From Paenibacillus cymbidii (GTDB lineage: Bacteria > Bacillota > Bacilli > Paenibacillales > NBRC-103111), in the NCBI RefSeq assembly GCF_004764705.1, contig NZ_SHLX01000004.1, positions 124,001 to 188,000 on the forward strand: 64,000 nucleotides of DNA, in the 5' to 3' direction. The notes beneath the pieces were generated by a model. It made no database searches. It saw nothing but the letters and a program-made list of their open reading frames with translations, and was not told the origin of the DNA. A program made the translations under genes and the position numbers. Of the stretch, positions 1 through 8,213 are shown piece by piece. Position 1 is the first letter of the stretch. Each line of letters starts with the position of its first letter.

Positions 1-24
1 CTGCTCCTTGTTCGTCTGACTTGC

Positions 25-91
25 GATTGTAGTTTCTTGCATGCACAGGATCGATTTTTCCATGGGCGGACAGACGGGGGGATGATACGCT
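25..91 (+). promoter_or_regulatory. Tandem-repeat operator and promoter of the esterase gene
   Basis: Two 18-bp direct repeats lie at 25-42 (GATTGTAGTTTCTTGCAT) and 46-63 (ending CGATTTTTCCAT), 21 bp apart. A -10-like TACGCT sits at 86-91, after 22 bases. The same repeats, repeat spacing and distance to the -10 occur at 1447-1513 and 4388-4454. No good -35 is visible, as expected for an activator-dependent promoter. The likely activator is the YesN-type regulator encoded at 3510-4280; this is inferred from proximity and shared sites. Confidence 0.6.
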
Positions 92-152
92 CATCACGCG
101 AATGCTGCGCGCATTCGGGACAAGAAGGAGCGGGGGGAGGCGGAACAGAACA

Positions 153-1442
153 ATGGAGGCGGCGGGCGAAGCCGTTGTTTACCGCGACGTGTGGTTCGGC
201 GATGTATGGCTCGCCGGCGGGCAATCCAATATGGAATGGCCGCTGTGGCGGTCGGCCGATGCGGAAGCGGCATTGGCGCAAGCGGACATGCCCGGCATCC
301 GTTATTATGACATGCCGAAGATTGCCTGCGAAGGCGGGGAAACGCGCGGCAGCGAAAGCTGGAAAGTGTGCGAGCCGAAGCAGGCAAAACATTTTTCGGC
401 GGTGGCATATTACTTCGCCAGACGGCTGTATGAGGAGCTGGCGGTACCGATCGGGATCATCGGCTGCAATTGGGGCGGCACTTCGGCTTCGTGCTGGGTG
501 TCCGAAAATGTTCTCGCGTCGGACCCGGAATTGCAAGTTTATATCGACGAGTTTCGCGAAAAGGTGCTTCGGTTCGATGAAGCCGCATTCCGGATCGAAG
601 ATGCGATCCATCAGGCAAAAGTCGCCGACTACGTGCGCAAGCTGGAAGCGGGGTTGACCGGCGCGGCTCTTGGCTCATACCCGTCGCCGACCCCTTTCAG
701 TCCGCGTACGTTCCAGCGGCCGTACGGCTTGTACGGCACAATGCTGCTGAAAGCGGTGCCTTACGCGCTCCGCGGTTTCCTGTTCTACCAGGGCGAGAGC
801 GATGCGAACCGGCCGATAACATACGAGAAGCTGCTGAAAGGGCTGATCGGCAATTGGCGTTCGTTGTGGAACGATGCATGTCTGCCGTTTCTGTTCGTTC
901 AGCTGCCGGCTTACGGCATGCAAGGAAACGAATCGGGAACGGAGTGGCCGCTGCTTCGCGAGTCCCAGGCAAAAGTGGCGGACGAGGTCGCAAATGCCGG
1001 CATGGTTGTTGCGCTGGATTGCGGCGTGAGAGACGATATTCATCCGATCGACAAGAAACCGGTCGGACAGCGGCTTGCGCATCTGGCGCTTGAGACGGTG
1101 TACGGGCGAGACACGAAAGGAACGGCGCCGGTTTGCCGGGAGCTGCGCATGGAGAACGAAGCGGCAATTGTTCGTTTCGAGCATGCCGACAATGGACTTC
1201 AGGCGGATGGGGACGAGCTGTGCGGATTCGAAATCGCCGATGCGTCGCTGCAGTTCGTTCCTGCGGAAGCGTCGTTGTGCGGCGATTCCGTCGTCGTTCG
1301 AAGCGAGCGGGTCAAGCAACCGGCTGCGGTACGTTACGCTTGGGCCAACTTTCCGCAAGCCAATTTGCAGAGCGCCGCCGGACTGCCGGCAAGACCGTTT
1401 CGCCTGCATCTTGACGGGAGCCGAAATAGAACGGATTGGTGA
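153..1442 (+). CDS. Sialate O-acetylesterase-like SGNH esterase
   Basis: This is a member of the SASA/DUF303 group of SGNH hydrolases, which remove O-acetyl groups from sugars. The block I motif GGQSNMEW is near the N-terminus. FYQGESDANR carries the block typical of the family, and a late DDIHPIDK segment supplies the Asp-x-x-His pair. The first in-frame ATG is at 102, but the predicted promoter -10 at 86-91 would leave almost no leader. ATG 153 has a GGGGGAGG Shine-Dalgarno at 133-140 and gives 429 residues. The N-terminal beta domain of many relatives is missing, so this may be a short form or a 5'-truncated gene. No signal peptide is visible, which suggests action inside the cell on imported acetylated oligosaccharides. 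It likely belongs to the regulon of the YesM/YesN pair that follows. Confidence 0.75.
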   Translation: MEAAGEAVVYRDVWFGDVWLAGGQSNMEWPLWRSADAEAALAQADMPGIRYYDMPKIACEGGETRGSESWKVCEPKQAKHFSAVAYYFARRLYEELAVPIGIIGCNWGGTSASCWVSENVLASDPELQVYIDEFREKVLRFDEAAFRIEDAIHQAKVADYVRKLEAGLTGAALGSYPSPTPFSPRTFQRPYGLYGTMLLKAVPYALRGFLFYQGESDANRPITYEKLLKGLIGNWRSLWNDACLPFLFVQLPAYGMQGNESGTEWPLLRESQAKVADEVANAGMVVALDCGVRDDIHPIDKKPVGQRLAHLALETVYGRDTKGTAPVCRELRMENEAAIVRFEHADNGLQADGDELCGFEIADASLQFVPAEASLCGDSVVVRSERVKQPAAVRYAWANFPQANLQSAAGLPARPFRLHLDGSRNRTDW

Positions 1443-1446
1443 ACCC

Positions 1447-1513
1447 GATTGTCGTTTTTTCCATGAACACTATCCGATTTTCCATTCCCTTCGAACGATT
1501 CCGGCGCTAGCAT
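1447..1513 (+). promoter_or_regulatory. Tandem-repeat operator and promoter of the yesM/yesN pair
   Basis: The repeat at 1447-1464 (GATTGTCGTTTTTTCCAT) differs at one base from that at 4388-4405. A weaker copy ending TTTTCCAT is at 1468-1485, 21 bp downstream. TAGCAT at 1508-1513 is a -10 candidate at the same 22-base distance as in the other two copies. This implies that the two-component operon activates its own transcription (inference). Confidence 0.6.
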
Positions 1514-1532
1514 GGAAAGCGGAAGGCAGAAG

Positions 1533-1563
1533 AGGAGCAGCGAGCGATTTCGCCGCTCCTTTT
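1533..1563 (+). terminator. Hairpin with short T-run between esterase and sensor kinase
   Basis: AGGAGC at 1533-1538 pairs with GCTCCT at 1555-1560, with a partly paired interior, followed by TTTT. It can end the esterase transcript. Because it lies downstream of the predicted kinase promoter, it could also act as a leader attenuator. Confidence 0.45.
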
Positions 1564-1609
1564 GCGGTTGCGCGCAGCAAACGCTGGCTTCCAAGGCCGG
1601 AGGGATGAC

Positions 1610-3472
1610 ATGCTCGCCCGCATCAGCTTGCAAACACGTCTGTTCGTCACTTATTCGCTGATCGTCATTCTGTTGATCGGCGTTACGCTCGGCGCCTTCT
1701 ATGCGAGGGATCGCAGCATCGCCTACGCGAATTTGCTGGCTTCGCTCAACAAGGATGTCGAGCGGGTAGCCGCGCAAATGGACAATTTGCTGTTCACCGC
1801 CGATCTGATGACCACGCAGATCAAAAACAATGCGGATATCGCCAACACGTTTTATTTACTTGCTTTCGAAGAGCAGCCGGGCTCGTATTTTCAGCGAAAT
1901 GCCGCCGTCGCCGGGCGTTTGCAGGAAATCGTTAGTTCGATTGCCGGTGTTGACGTATTGTCCTTTTACCGGATCGCCATTATCGGCCGCACCGGCGCGC
2001 AGCTGAGCATCGGCGCTTATGCCGACCCGGCCAACGTACGCAGCGGCATCGCCAATCTGGCATGGATTCGCGAGCTGGACGTAGGCGCGACTGCAAACGG
2101 CGTGCCGATCAATCGGCTGCTGCTGGCGCCGCATCCCGATCCGTGGGGCAACGGCGGCAAAGAAGTCATATCGCTCGTTCGCCGCATCGACACCAACGGG
2201 TACTTTCATTCACTGGTGGAAATTCAGGTGCCGTATGCGCAGCTGGCCGCAATGGGAACGATGCGTTACGATCCGGGCTTCCGGAGCGGCGACAAAAAAG
2301 TGTGGGTATTCGGCCGGGACGGCGAACTCGTCGTTCCTTCGCCGCTTGCCGCAACCGCGGAGGAGAAGGCGACGGCCGAGTTGTTCTATCGGGACATCCA
2401 TACCCAGGTCGGCCAGTCGTTTACGCTTCATTCCGGCAGCAAGTCCCGCAACGTGGTCGCCGTCAACCGCTCGCGAAACTCCGAGTGGACGGTGGCGGTA
2501 TCCGAATCGTACGGCACGCTGATGGAACCGATTCGCCGAACGGGATATTTGTTTGCCGCCATTGCGCTGATGCTGATTTTGCTGTCGCTGACGACGATTT
2601 ATTATTCCACCCGGCTGGCCGTTCGCCCGCTTCGGCAGCTGAGCCGCGTCATGAGCGAAGTGCCGGGCTATCAGGGAGGAACGGACGGCATGCTGCGCAA
2701 GCTGGACGTGCAGTCGACGCAGAACGAAGTGGCGCAGCTGTATCGAACGTTTCGCAAAATGCTCGCCAGGCTGGAGGAATCCAAGGAAGTGGCGGTGCAG
2801 TCCTATTCCCGCGAGCTGCACGCGCAATTTATTGCGCTGCAGGCGCAGATCAACCCGCATTTCCTGTACAACACGCTGTCGCTTGTTGGCGTGATGGGCC
2901 GCGCGGCGGGCAATCCGCTTATTTTGCGCGTCTGTACGATGTTGGTTGAAATGCTGCGCTACGTAACGTACGACAGCGACAAGCCGGCCACGATCCGCGA
3001 CGAAATGGCGCATACGCACAATTACCTTGCGATCATGAAAACGAGGTATGAAGATCATTTGCTTTTTGCAATCGAGGTGCCGGCCGCGATGGACGAGATC
3101 GCCTTGCCGAAGCTGACGATCCAGCCTTTCGTGGAAAATGCGATCAAACATGCGTTCGTGCACAAAAAACGTCCGTGGAAGGTGTCGGTGATCGGAAGCA
3201 TGCATGATGACGGCTGGCGCATCGCGATTCGCGACGACGGGGCGGGTTTTGCGCATTCCGTGCTGGACGCGTGGGCGGAACGAAGCGTACTTTCTTCCTA
3301 CGGCAGTCTGCTTTCACCCGATAACGGACAGCGCGGCGGAGGCGGAAGCGGCATCGTCAACACATACGCGCGTCTGCACATCGCATTCGGAGCGAGATTG
3401 CGGTTTGCGCTGCGCAACTTGCCCGAAGGCGGAGCCGAGGTGGAAATTGCGGTAGCGGCGCCGAAACCGTAA
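1610..3472 (+). CDS. YesM-type sensor histidine kinase, locus 1
   Basis: This is a membrane sensor kinase of 620 residues. A first membrane helix (about residues 10-30) is followed by an extracellular sensor region. A second helix (about 310-335) leads into a HAMP-like segment, then a His_kinase domain and a HATPase domain. The phospho-acceptor is His417 in the motif QINPHFLYNT. The ATPase N-box is PFVENAIKHAF, with Asn510, and DDGAGF follows as a glycine box. ATG 1610 is preferred over an upstream in-frame start because of CCGGAGGG just before it. The response regulator gene follows 37 bases later. By family precedent it senses an extracellular saccharide or a loaded binding protein; the ligand is unknown. 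Confidence 0.9.
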   Translation: MLARISLQTRLFVTYSLIVILLIGVTLGAFYARDRSIAYANLLASLNKDVERVAAQMDNLLFTADLMTTQIKNNADIANTFYLLAFEEQPGSYFQRNAAVAGRLQEIVSSIAGVDVLSFYRIAIIGRTGAQLSIGAYADPANVRSGIANLAWIRELDVGATANGVPINRLLLAPHPDPWGNGGKEVISLVRRIDTNGYFHSLVEIQVPYAQLAAMGTMRYDPGFRSGDKKVWVFGRDGELVVPSPLAATAEEKATAELFYRDIHTQVGQSFTLHSGSKSRNVVAVNRSRNSEWTVAVSESYGTLMEPIRRTGYLFAAIALMLILLSLTTIYYSTRLAVRPLRQLSRVMSEVPGYQGGTDGMLRKLDVQSTQNEVAQLYRTFRKMLARLEESKEVAVQSYSRELHAQFIALQAQINPHFLYNTLSLVGVMGRAAGNPLILRVCTMLVEMLRYVTYDSDKPATIRDEMAHTHNYLAIMKTRYEDHLLFAIEVPAAMDEIALPKLTIQPFVENAIKHAFVHKKRPWKVSVIGSMHDDGWRIAIRDDGAGFAHSVLDAWAERSVLSSYGSLLSPDNGQRGGGGSGIVNTYARLHIAFGARLRFALRNLPEGGAEVEIAVAAPKP

Positions 3473-3509
3473 GCGGCGGGAAGGCGTGTCCATGGGGGAG
3501 GAGACGACG

Positions 3510-4280
3510 ATGTACCGATTGATGATCGTTGACGACGAAGTGCCGTTTTGCCGGGCGCTTGCCGGTATTGTCGAAGAATTGAGCGATGAATTTGCGGTAG
3601 TCGGCCTGGCTTTCGACGGGGAAGATGCGCTCGATAGCTTGCGCCGGCTGAAGCCGGACGCGGTCATTACCGACATTCGCATGCAGGTAATGGACGGCCT
3701 TCAGTTTCTGGAGCAGGCGAGAAGCGTCGACCCTGACTTGATTGCCGTCGTACTGAGCGCGTATCCGGATTTTCACTACGCCCAGAAGGCGCTTCAGCTT
3801 CATGCGGAGGATTATTTGGTCAAGCCGGTGAATGAAGACGAGCTGCGGCGGCTTCTGGCGGTGCTGGCGCGCAAATGCGAAGCGAGGCGGATGCACAAGG
3901 CCATTCGGCCATTGCCGGGCATTCCGGATGCCGTCGCGGCGGACGGTAAAATGCCGCCCGTGCATCACGACAAGCTGCTTGCCGACGTCGAACGCTACTT
4001 GCAGGAGCATTTCGCCAGTCCGGTGCTGCTGCAGGAGTTGTCGTCGCGGTTCGGGCTGGTGCCGCACTACCTGAGCGCACTGTTCCGCAAGCGCACGGGC
4101 GAAACGCCGGGCGAATACGTCACCCGCCTCCGCGTCGAGGAGGCGAAACGGCTGATCGACGCGCAGCCGGGCGTGTTGCTCAAGCAGGTGGCCGATGCGG
4201 TCGGCTTCCAGGATCCGTTCTATTTCAGCAAAGTGTTCAAGAAGGCGACAGGCCAGTCGCCGTCGCAGTACATGAAGTAA
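3510..4280 (+). CDS. YesN-type AraC-family response regulator, locus 1
   Basis: This 256-residue regulator has an N-terminal receiver domain with the VDDE acidic pocket, phospho-acceptor Asp55 in TDIRMQVMDG, and a C-terminal pair of AraC-type helix-turn-helix motifs (about residues 155-256, ending GQSPSQYMK). It lacks the long middle region of the two other YesN proteins in this window, so it is about half their size. ATG 3510 follows a GGGGGAGGAG ribosome site; an upstream GTG at 3486 is less likely. Direct repeats 21 bp apart upstream of three local promoters fit tandem binding by AraC-type dimers, so this protein is their likely activator. Confidence 0.9.
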   Translation: MYRLMIVDDEVPFCRALAGIVEELSDEFAVVGLAFDGEDALDSLRRLKPDAVITDIRMQVMDGLQFLEQARSVDPDLIAVVLSAYPDFHYAQKALQLHAEDYLVKPVNEDELRRLLAVLARKCEARRMHKAIRPLPGIPDAVAADGKMPPVHHDKLLADVERYLQEHFASPVLLQELSSRFGLVPHYLSALFRKRTGETPGEYVTRLRVEEAKRLIDAQPGVLLKQVADAVGFQDPFYFSKVFKKATGQSPSQYMK

Positions 4281-4299
4281 AGGCGAGTTATGAAGCTCG

Positions 4300-4329
4300 G
4301 CGGTCCAACTTACGGGTGGGCCGCTTTTT
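4300..4329 (+). terminator. Intrinsic terminator after the locus 1 response regulator
   Basis: GCGGTCC at 4300-4306 pairs with GGGCCGC at 4318-4324 (one G-T wobble) and is followed by TTTTT. It separates the regulatory pair from the transport operon. Confidence 0.85.
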
Positions 4330-4387
4330 GGCGTCCCCGAAATGCGCTCCTGACGAATGAACGATCTCCTTTTCCACCGAGCTTTCG

Positions 4388-4454
4388 GATTGTCGATTTT
4401 TCCATTCGCGTTGAAGTTTGTTCCATGTCCATGACGTTCGCCGACCTCTATACT
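4388..4454 (+). promoter_or_regulatory. Tandem-repeat operator and promoter of the locus 1 transport operon
   Basis: GATTGTCGATTTTTCCAT at 4388-4405 is followed 21 bp later by a weaker copy ending TTCCAT at 4409-4426. The -10 TATACT is at 4449-4454, again 22 bases after the second repeat. The second repeat abuts or overlaps the -35 position, where no good hexamer exists. This suits an activator that contacts RNA polymerase directly. Confidence 0.65.
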
Positions 4455-4505
4455 CCAATATGAAAGCGATAACAACAGACAGCATGCGACCGGGGAGAGG
4501 ATCGG

Positions 4506-5459
4506 ATGAACGAAGCGACTAAAGCGCCGCAACCCGCAACAAGCGCCGGTAATCGATACGGCGGCATCGCAACGGCGATGAAGCGAAACTATGTGCTGTA
4601 TTTGATGGTGCTTCCTGCCATCGTCGGATTTTTCCTGTTTCACTACAAACCGTTGTACGGCATTCTGATCGCGTTCAAGCAATACGATCTGGTGCTCGGC
4701 TTCGACCGCAGCCCGTGGGTCGGTATGAAGCAGTATGTCAGCTTCTTCCATGACCCGTACGCGCTGCGGATTATTCGCAACACGCTGGTCATCGGCAGCT
4801 ACAGCCTGCTGTTCGGCTTCTGGCCGCCGATCGTGCTGGCGCTGATGCTGAACGAACTGACGAGCAGCCGCTGGAAACGTTGGTTCCAATCGATCAGCTA
4901 TTTGCCGCATTTTATCGCCATGGTCGTCGTTGTCGGCATGATGGTGCAGCTGCTCAAGGCCGACGGTCCGGTCAACCTGTTGCTGGCTTCCATCGGCATC
5001 GAGCCGATCGCCTTCTTCAACGATGCGTCGTACTTTCGTTCGCTCTACATCGGCAGCGGCATCTGGCAAAGCATCGGCTGGGGTTCGATCCTGTACATCG
5101 CCGCCCTCACCGGCATCGATCCCGAACTGTACGAAGCCAGTTACATGGACGGCGCGAACCGCTTTCAGCGCATCCGGCATATCAGCATTCCCGGCATTAT
5201 GCCGACGATCACGATTTTGTTCATCCTGCATGCCAGCGATATCGTCAACGTCGGCTTCGAGAAGGCGTATCTGATGCTCAACCCCGCGTTGTACGAAACG
5301 GGCGATGTGATCCAAACCTATGTGTATCGGCGGGGGATCGTGGAAAGAAACTTCAGCTTCGCCACCGCGGTCGGCCTGCTGAACAGCGTTGCGTCGTTCC
5401 TCGTGCTGTATGCGGCGAATCGCCTCAGCCGCCGGGCGAACGGCCAATCGTTATGGTAG
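4506..5459 (+). CDS. LplB-type sugar ABC transporter permease, locus 1
   Basis: This is an integral membrane permease of 317 residues in the LplB/YtcO branch of binding-protein-dependent transporters. About six hydrophobic segments start at LYLMVLPAIVGFFLF. The cytoplasmic EAA-type loop reads EASYMDGANRFQRIRHISIPG, the contact site for the ATPase subunit. No ATPase gene is present, which is normal for this class because a shared MsmX-like ATPase is encoded elsewhere. The start follows GGGGAGAGG. It is the first gene of a permease-permease-binding protein-hydrolase operon. Confidence 0.92.
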   Translation: MNEATKAPQPATSAGNRYGGIATAMKRNYVLYLMVLPAIVGFFLFHYKPLYGILIAFKQYDLVLGFDRSPWVGMKQYVSFFHDPYALRIIRNTLVIGSYSLLFGFWPPIVLALMLNELTSSRWKRWFQSISYLPHFIAMVVVVGMMVQLLKADGPVNLLLASIGIEPIAFFNDASYFRSLYIGSGIWQSIGWGSILYIAALTGIDPELYEASYMDGANRFQRIRHISIPGIMPTITILFILHASDIVNVGFEKAYLMLNPALYETGDVIQTYVYRRGIVERNFSFATAVGLLNSVASFLVLYAANRLSRRANGQSLW

Positions 5460-5495
5460 GCGCATCGCAAAACCTTTGAAGGAGTTCACCCACCC

Positions 5496-6389
5496 ATGAA
5501 AAACACCGGCTTCGCCAACCGTCTGTTCGACATCTTCAATTACGGCGCGCTTTCGCTGCTGACGCTCGCTATTCTGCTTCCGTTCGTTTACATGCTGTCG
5601 ATTTCCATCAGCGACCCGATCGCGATCGGCGCGCAGAAGGTAGGTCTGCTGCCGGCAGGCGTCAACTTCGGCTCGTACAAGGCGGTGTTCCACGACAACC
5701 AGATCGTAACCGCCTACTGGAACAGCATTCGCTACACGGTGACGGGCACGTTTCTGGTGCTTGCGATCGGCTGCATTACCGCTTACCCGTTGTCGCTTAA
5801 ACGGTTTAAAGGGCGAACCGTCATCACGATTTATTTTACCGTGACCATGTTCGTCAGCGGCGGCCTCATTCCCGCCTTCATGAACATCAAGAGCCTCGGG
5901 CTGCTCGATACGATGTGGGCCGTCACGCTGCCGTCCGCGTTTACGTTCTGGAACATCATTATTCTCCGCACCAACTTCCAGGGCATCCCGAACGAGCTGT
6001 ACGAATCGGCGTTTCTCGACGGGGCGGGGGATTGGCAAATTTTTACCCGCATCGTGCTGCCGCTGTCCAAAGCGATTATGGCCACGATCGCCTTGTTCGC
6101 CAGCGTCGGGCTGTGGAATTCCTATTTCGGACCGCTTCTGTACTTGTCGTCGCCCGGCATGCAGCCGCTGACGATCGTGCTGCGGCGCATTCTGATCGCC
6201 AACGAAGTGCTGTCCGTCGATGCGATCGACACCGCCAACCACTCCACGGACATGGCAAGCTTTCTCGGCCGGATGGAAGGCATACGCATGGCGACGATAT
6301 TCGTGACGATCGGGCCGATCGTACTCGTGTACCCGTTCATCCAGAAGTATTTCGTCAAAGGCGTGCTGGTCGGTTCGGTCAAAGGATAG
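5496..6389 (+). CDS. YtcP/LplC-type sugar ABC transporter permease, locus 1
   Basis: This second permease has 297 residues and six predicted membrane segments. It carries the EAA loop ESAFLDGAGDWQIFTRIVLPLS and the family's C-terminal ending FVKGVLVGSVKG. The start follows AAGGAG, 36 bases after the first permease gene. With that protein it should form the membrane channel for the sugar bound by the 6496 lipoprotein. Confidence 0.92.
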   Translation: MKNTGFANRLFDIFNYGALSLLTLAILLPFVYMLSISISDPIAIGAQKVGLLPAGVNFGSYKAVFHDNQIVTAYWNSIRYTVTGTFLVLAIGCITAYPLSLKRFKGRTVITIYFTVTMFVSGGLIPAFMNIKSLGLLDTMWAVTLPSAFTFWNIIILRTNFQGIPNELYESAFLDGAGDWQIFTRIVLPLSKAIMATIALFASVGLWNSYFGPLLYLSSPGMQPLTIVLRRILIANEVLSVDAIDTANHSTDMASFLGRMEGIRMATIFVTIGPIVLVYPFIQKYFVKGVLVGSVKG

Positions 6390-6495
6390 CGCGAAAACCG
6401 CGAAAGGAGGGATGCCCGGCAAGAACCATGGCGCATGTGCAAGATCAGCTCGGAACATGCAGCAGTTCAGTTCACACTTTTAGGGAGGTCCATCC

Positions 6496-8142
6496 ATGAA
6501 CGTCTTCCGCAACAAACTGGCCGGCGGTACGCTCGCGGCTCTGCTCGCAACGTCCGTGATCGCCGGCTGCAGCTCTAACAGCTCGAACGGTTCGGACTCC
6601 GGAGCAGCCGCATCGGCGAAGCCTTCGGCTCCTGCCGTTTCCGCCGTGCCGAAAGAAGCGCCGACCGTCACCTTCATGACCGCCTGGGACCCGGGATTGC
6701 CGATCAGCAGCGATCTGCCGGTATTCGTCGAGTGGGGCAAAAGAACGGGCGTCAAGTTCGAAGTAAACAGCCCGCCACGCGATTCGTTCGTCGAAAAGAT
6801 GAACATCACGCTCGCATCCAACGAGCTGCCGGACATGATGAAGTTTTTTTCCGACGACAAGTCGTTCAACAACTACGGCCCCGACCTGTTCGTGCCGCTG
6901 GACGATTATTTGAAGAACGGCAAGCTGCCGAACCTGGCCAAATGGCTGAAGAAGTACCCCGACATCGAAAAGCGCATGCGCAACCCCGTCGACGGGAAAA
7001 TATACGGGTTCCCGCTCGTGCAGGACTTCGAGTCGGCGAGCAGCCTGTGGTACGTGCGCAACGATATGCTGAAGAAGGCAGGACTCGACGCAAGCAAAAT
7101 CCAGTCCGTCGACGATTTGAAAAAAGCGATGCTGGCTTTGAAGGAACAGACCGGCGGGCCGGTCACGTCGACGAGGCTCGGCTACACGTACTACAACTGG
7201 ACGACGCAAACGTATTTTGGCGTCGGCGACGGCATGCGTTACGAACCGACGCTCAAGAAGTACGTCTTTTCGCCGGTGGACGAGGAGAAGCGCTACAAGA
7301 TGTGGGTCGAGTTCGAGCGGTGGGCTTACGAGCAGAAGCTGCTCGATCCGAACTTCCTGACGATGAAGGACGCGGAGCTGTTCGCCGGTTACGGCAGCGG
7401 CAAATACCCGCTCGAACGGGAGCAGCTCGGTTCCGCCCCTCAGCTCAATCCGAAGAACGACCCGAACATCGACGTGCAGCCGATTTTCCCGTTCAAGGTG
7501 GACGGCTACATGCCGTCGATCGGACGAGGCGACCATTTCAATATCGGCTACCGTTCGCCGGTCGTCATCAACAAGAAGTCGAAGCACATCGACGACATCA
7601 TTCGGGCGATGGACTATACGTACAGCGACGAAGGCATCGAATTTTTCTATCTCGGCAAGGAAGGCGAAACGTTCACCCGCGATTCGAAGACGCCTTCGGG
7701 CTACCGGCTTGACAAGGTGCAGAGCGTGTGGACGATGGACGCCAACGGCAAATACCCGGACGGCATGAAAAAGCTCGGCGACTACGGCTACTTCACCTGG
7801 TGGCTGACCGGCGTCGCGCCGACTTACATTCGCTACAATCTGCTCAATTTCAAAGAAGGGCAGCAGCAGCAGGCGTTTTTCGATATCGACAATTTGAAGA
7901 AAATGGATCAGATCGGCTTCCTGCACACCAATCCGATTCTGCTCTGGACGAAAGAGGAGAGCGCGAAGCTCGCCGAAATCGGCACACCGCTCAATACGTA
8001 CATCAGCGAAAACGTCATCAAGTTCATTCTGGGCCAGAAGCCGATGACAGACTGGGATTCCTTCATCGCCGGGTTCAAAAAACTGCGCGTGGACGAACTG
8101 GGCAAAATGTGGAACGACAAGCTGGCGGCATCGAATAAATAA
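6496..8142 (+). CDS. LplA-type extracellular solute-binding lipoprotein, locus 1
   Basis: This lipoprotein of 548 residues has a lipobox ending in Cys25 (SVIAGC), followed by a Ser/Ala/Pro-rich tether and a family 1 solute-binding fold. The large size fits the LplA branch, which binds complex oligosaccharides. It follows the permeases here, whereas in loci 2 and 3 the binding protein comes first. AGGGAGGT precedes the ATG. A strong hairpin follows the stop codon. Confidence 0.9.
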   Translation: MNVFRNKLAGGTLAALLATSVIAGCSSNSSNGSDSGAAASAKPSAPAVSAVPKEAPTVTFMTAWDPGLPISSDLPVFVEWGKRTGVKFEVNSPPRDSFVEKMNITLASNELPDMMKFFSDDKSFNNYGPDLFVPLDDYLKNGKLPNLAKWLKKYPDIEKRMRNPVDGKIYGFPLVQDFESASSLWYVRNDMLKKAGLDASKIQSVDDLKKAMLALKEQTGGPVTSTRLGYTYYNWTTQTYFGVGDGMRYEPTLKKYVFSPVDEEKRYKMWVEFERWAYEQKLLDPNFLTMKDAELFAGYGSGKYPLEREQLGSAPQLNPKNDPNIDVQPIFPFKVDGYMPSIGRGDHFNIGYRSPVVINKKSKHIDDIIRAMDYTYSDEGIEFFYLGKEGETFTRDSKTPSGYRLDKVQSVWTMDANGKYPDGMKKLGDYGYFTWWLTGVAPTYIRYNLLNFKEGQQQQAFFDIDNLKKMDQIGFLHTNPILLWTKEESAKLAEIGTPLNTYISENVIKFILGQKPMTDWDSFIAGFKKLRVDELGKMWNDKLAASNK

Positions 8143-8145
8143 GCG

Positions 8146-8182
8146 GCCGAACCGAGCAGGAGGGCCTGCCCTCCTGTTCGGC
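8146..8182 (+). other. Hairpin after the locus 1 binding-protein gene
   Basis: GCCGAA at 8146-8151 pairs with TTCGGC at 8177-8182, and the inner arms CAGGAGGGC (8157-8165) and GCCCTCCTG (8168-8176) are perfect. No T-run follows, so it more likely protects the 3' end of the binding-protein message or partly reduces readthrough than fully terminates. Confidence 0.6.
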
Positions 8183-8213
8183 ATCAGCCAAAAACGATGA
8201 TAAAGGACGTGTG

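Noticed and set aside
3357..5447. A 696-codon open frame on the minus strand
   Set aside because: It runs antisense through the regulator and permease genes and has the Arg/His/Gln-rich composition typical of shadow frames in GC-rich DNA. Similar long minus-strand frames at 8184-10298 and 33934-35991 were dropped for the same reason.
6412..6483. A 23-codon frame just before the locus 1 binding-protein gene, preceded by AGGAGG
   Set aside because: The Shine-Dalgarno is only one base from the ATG, and the peptide shows no features.
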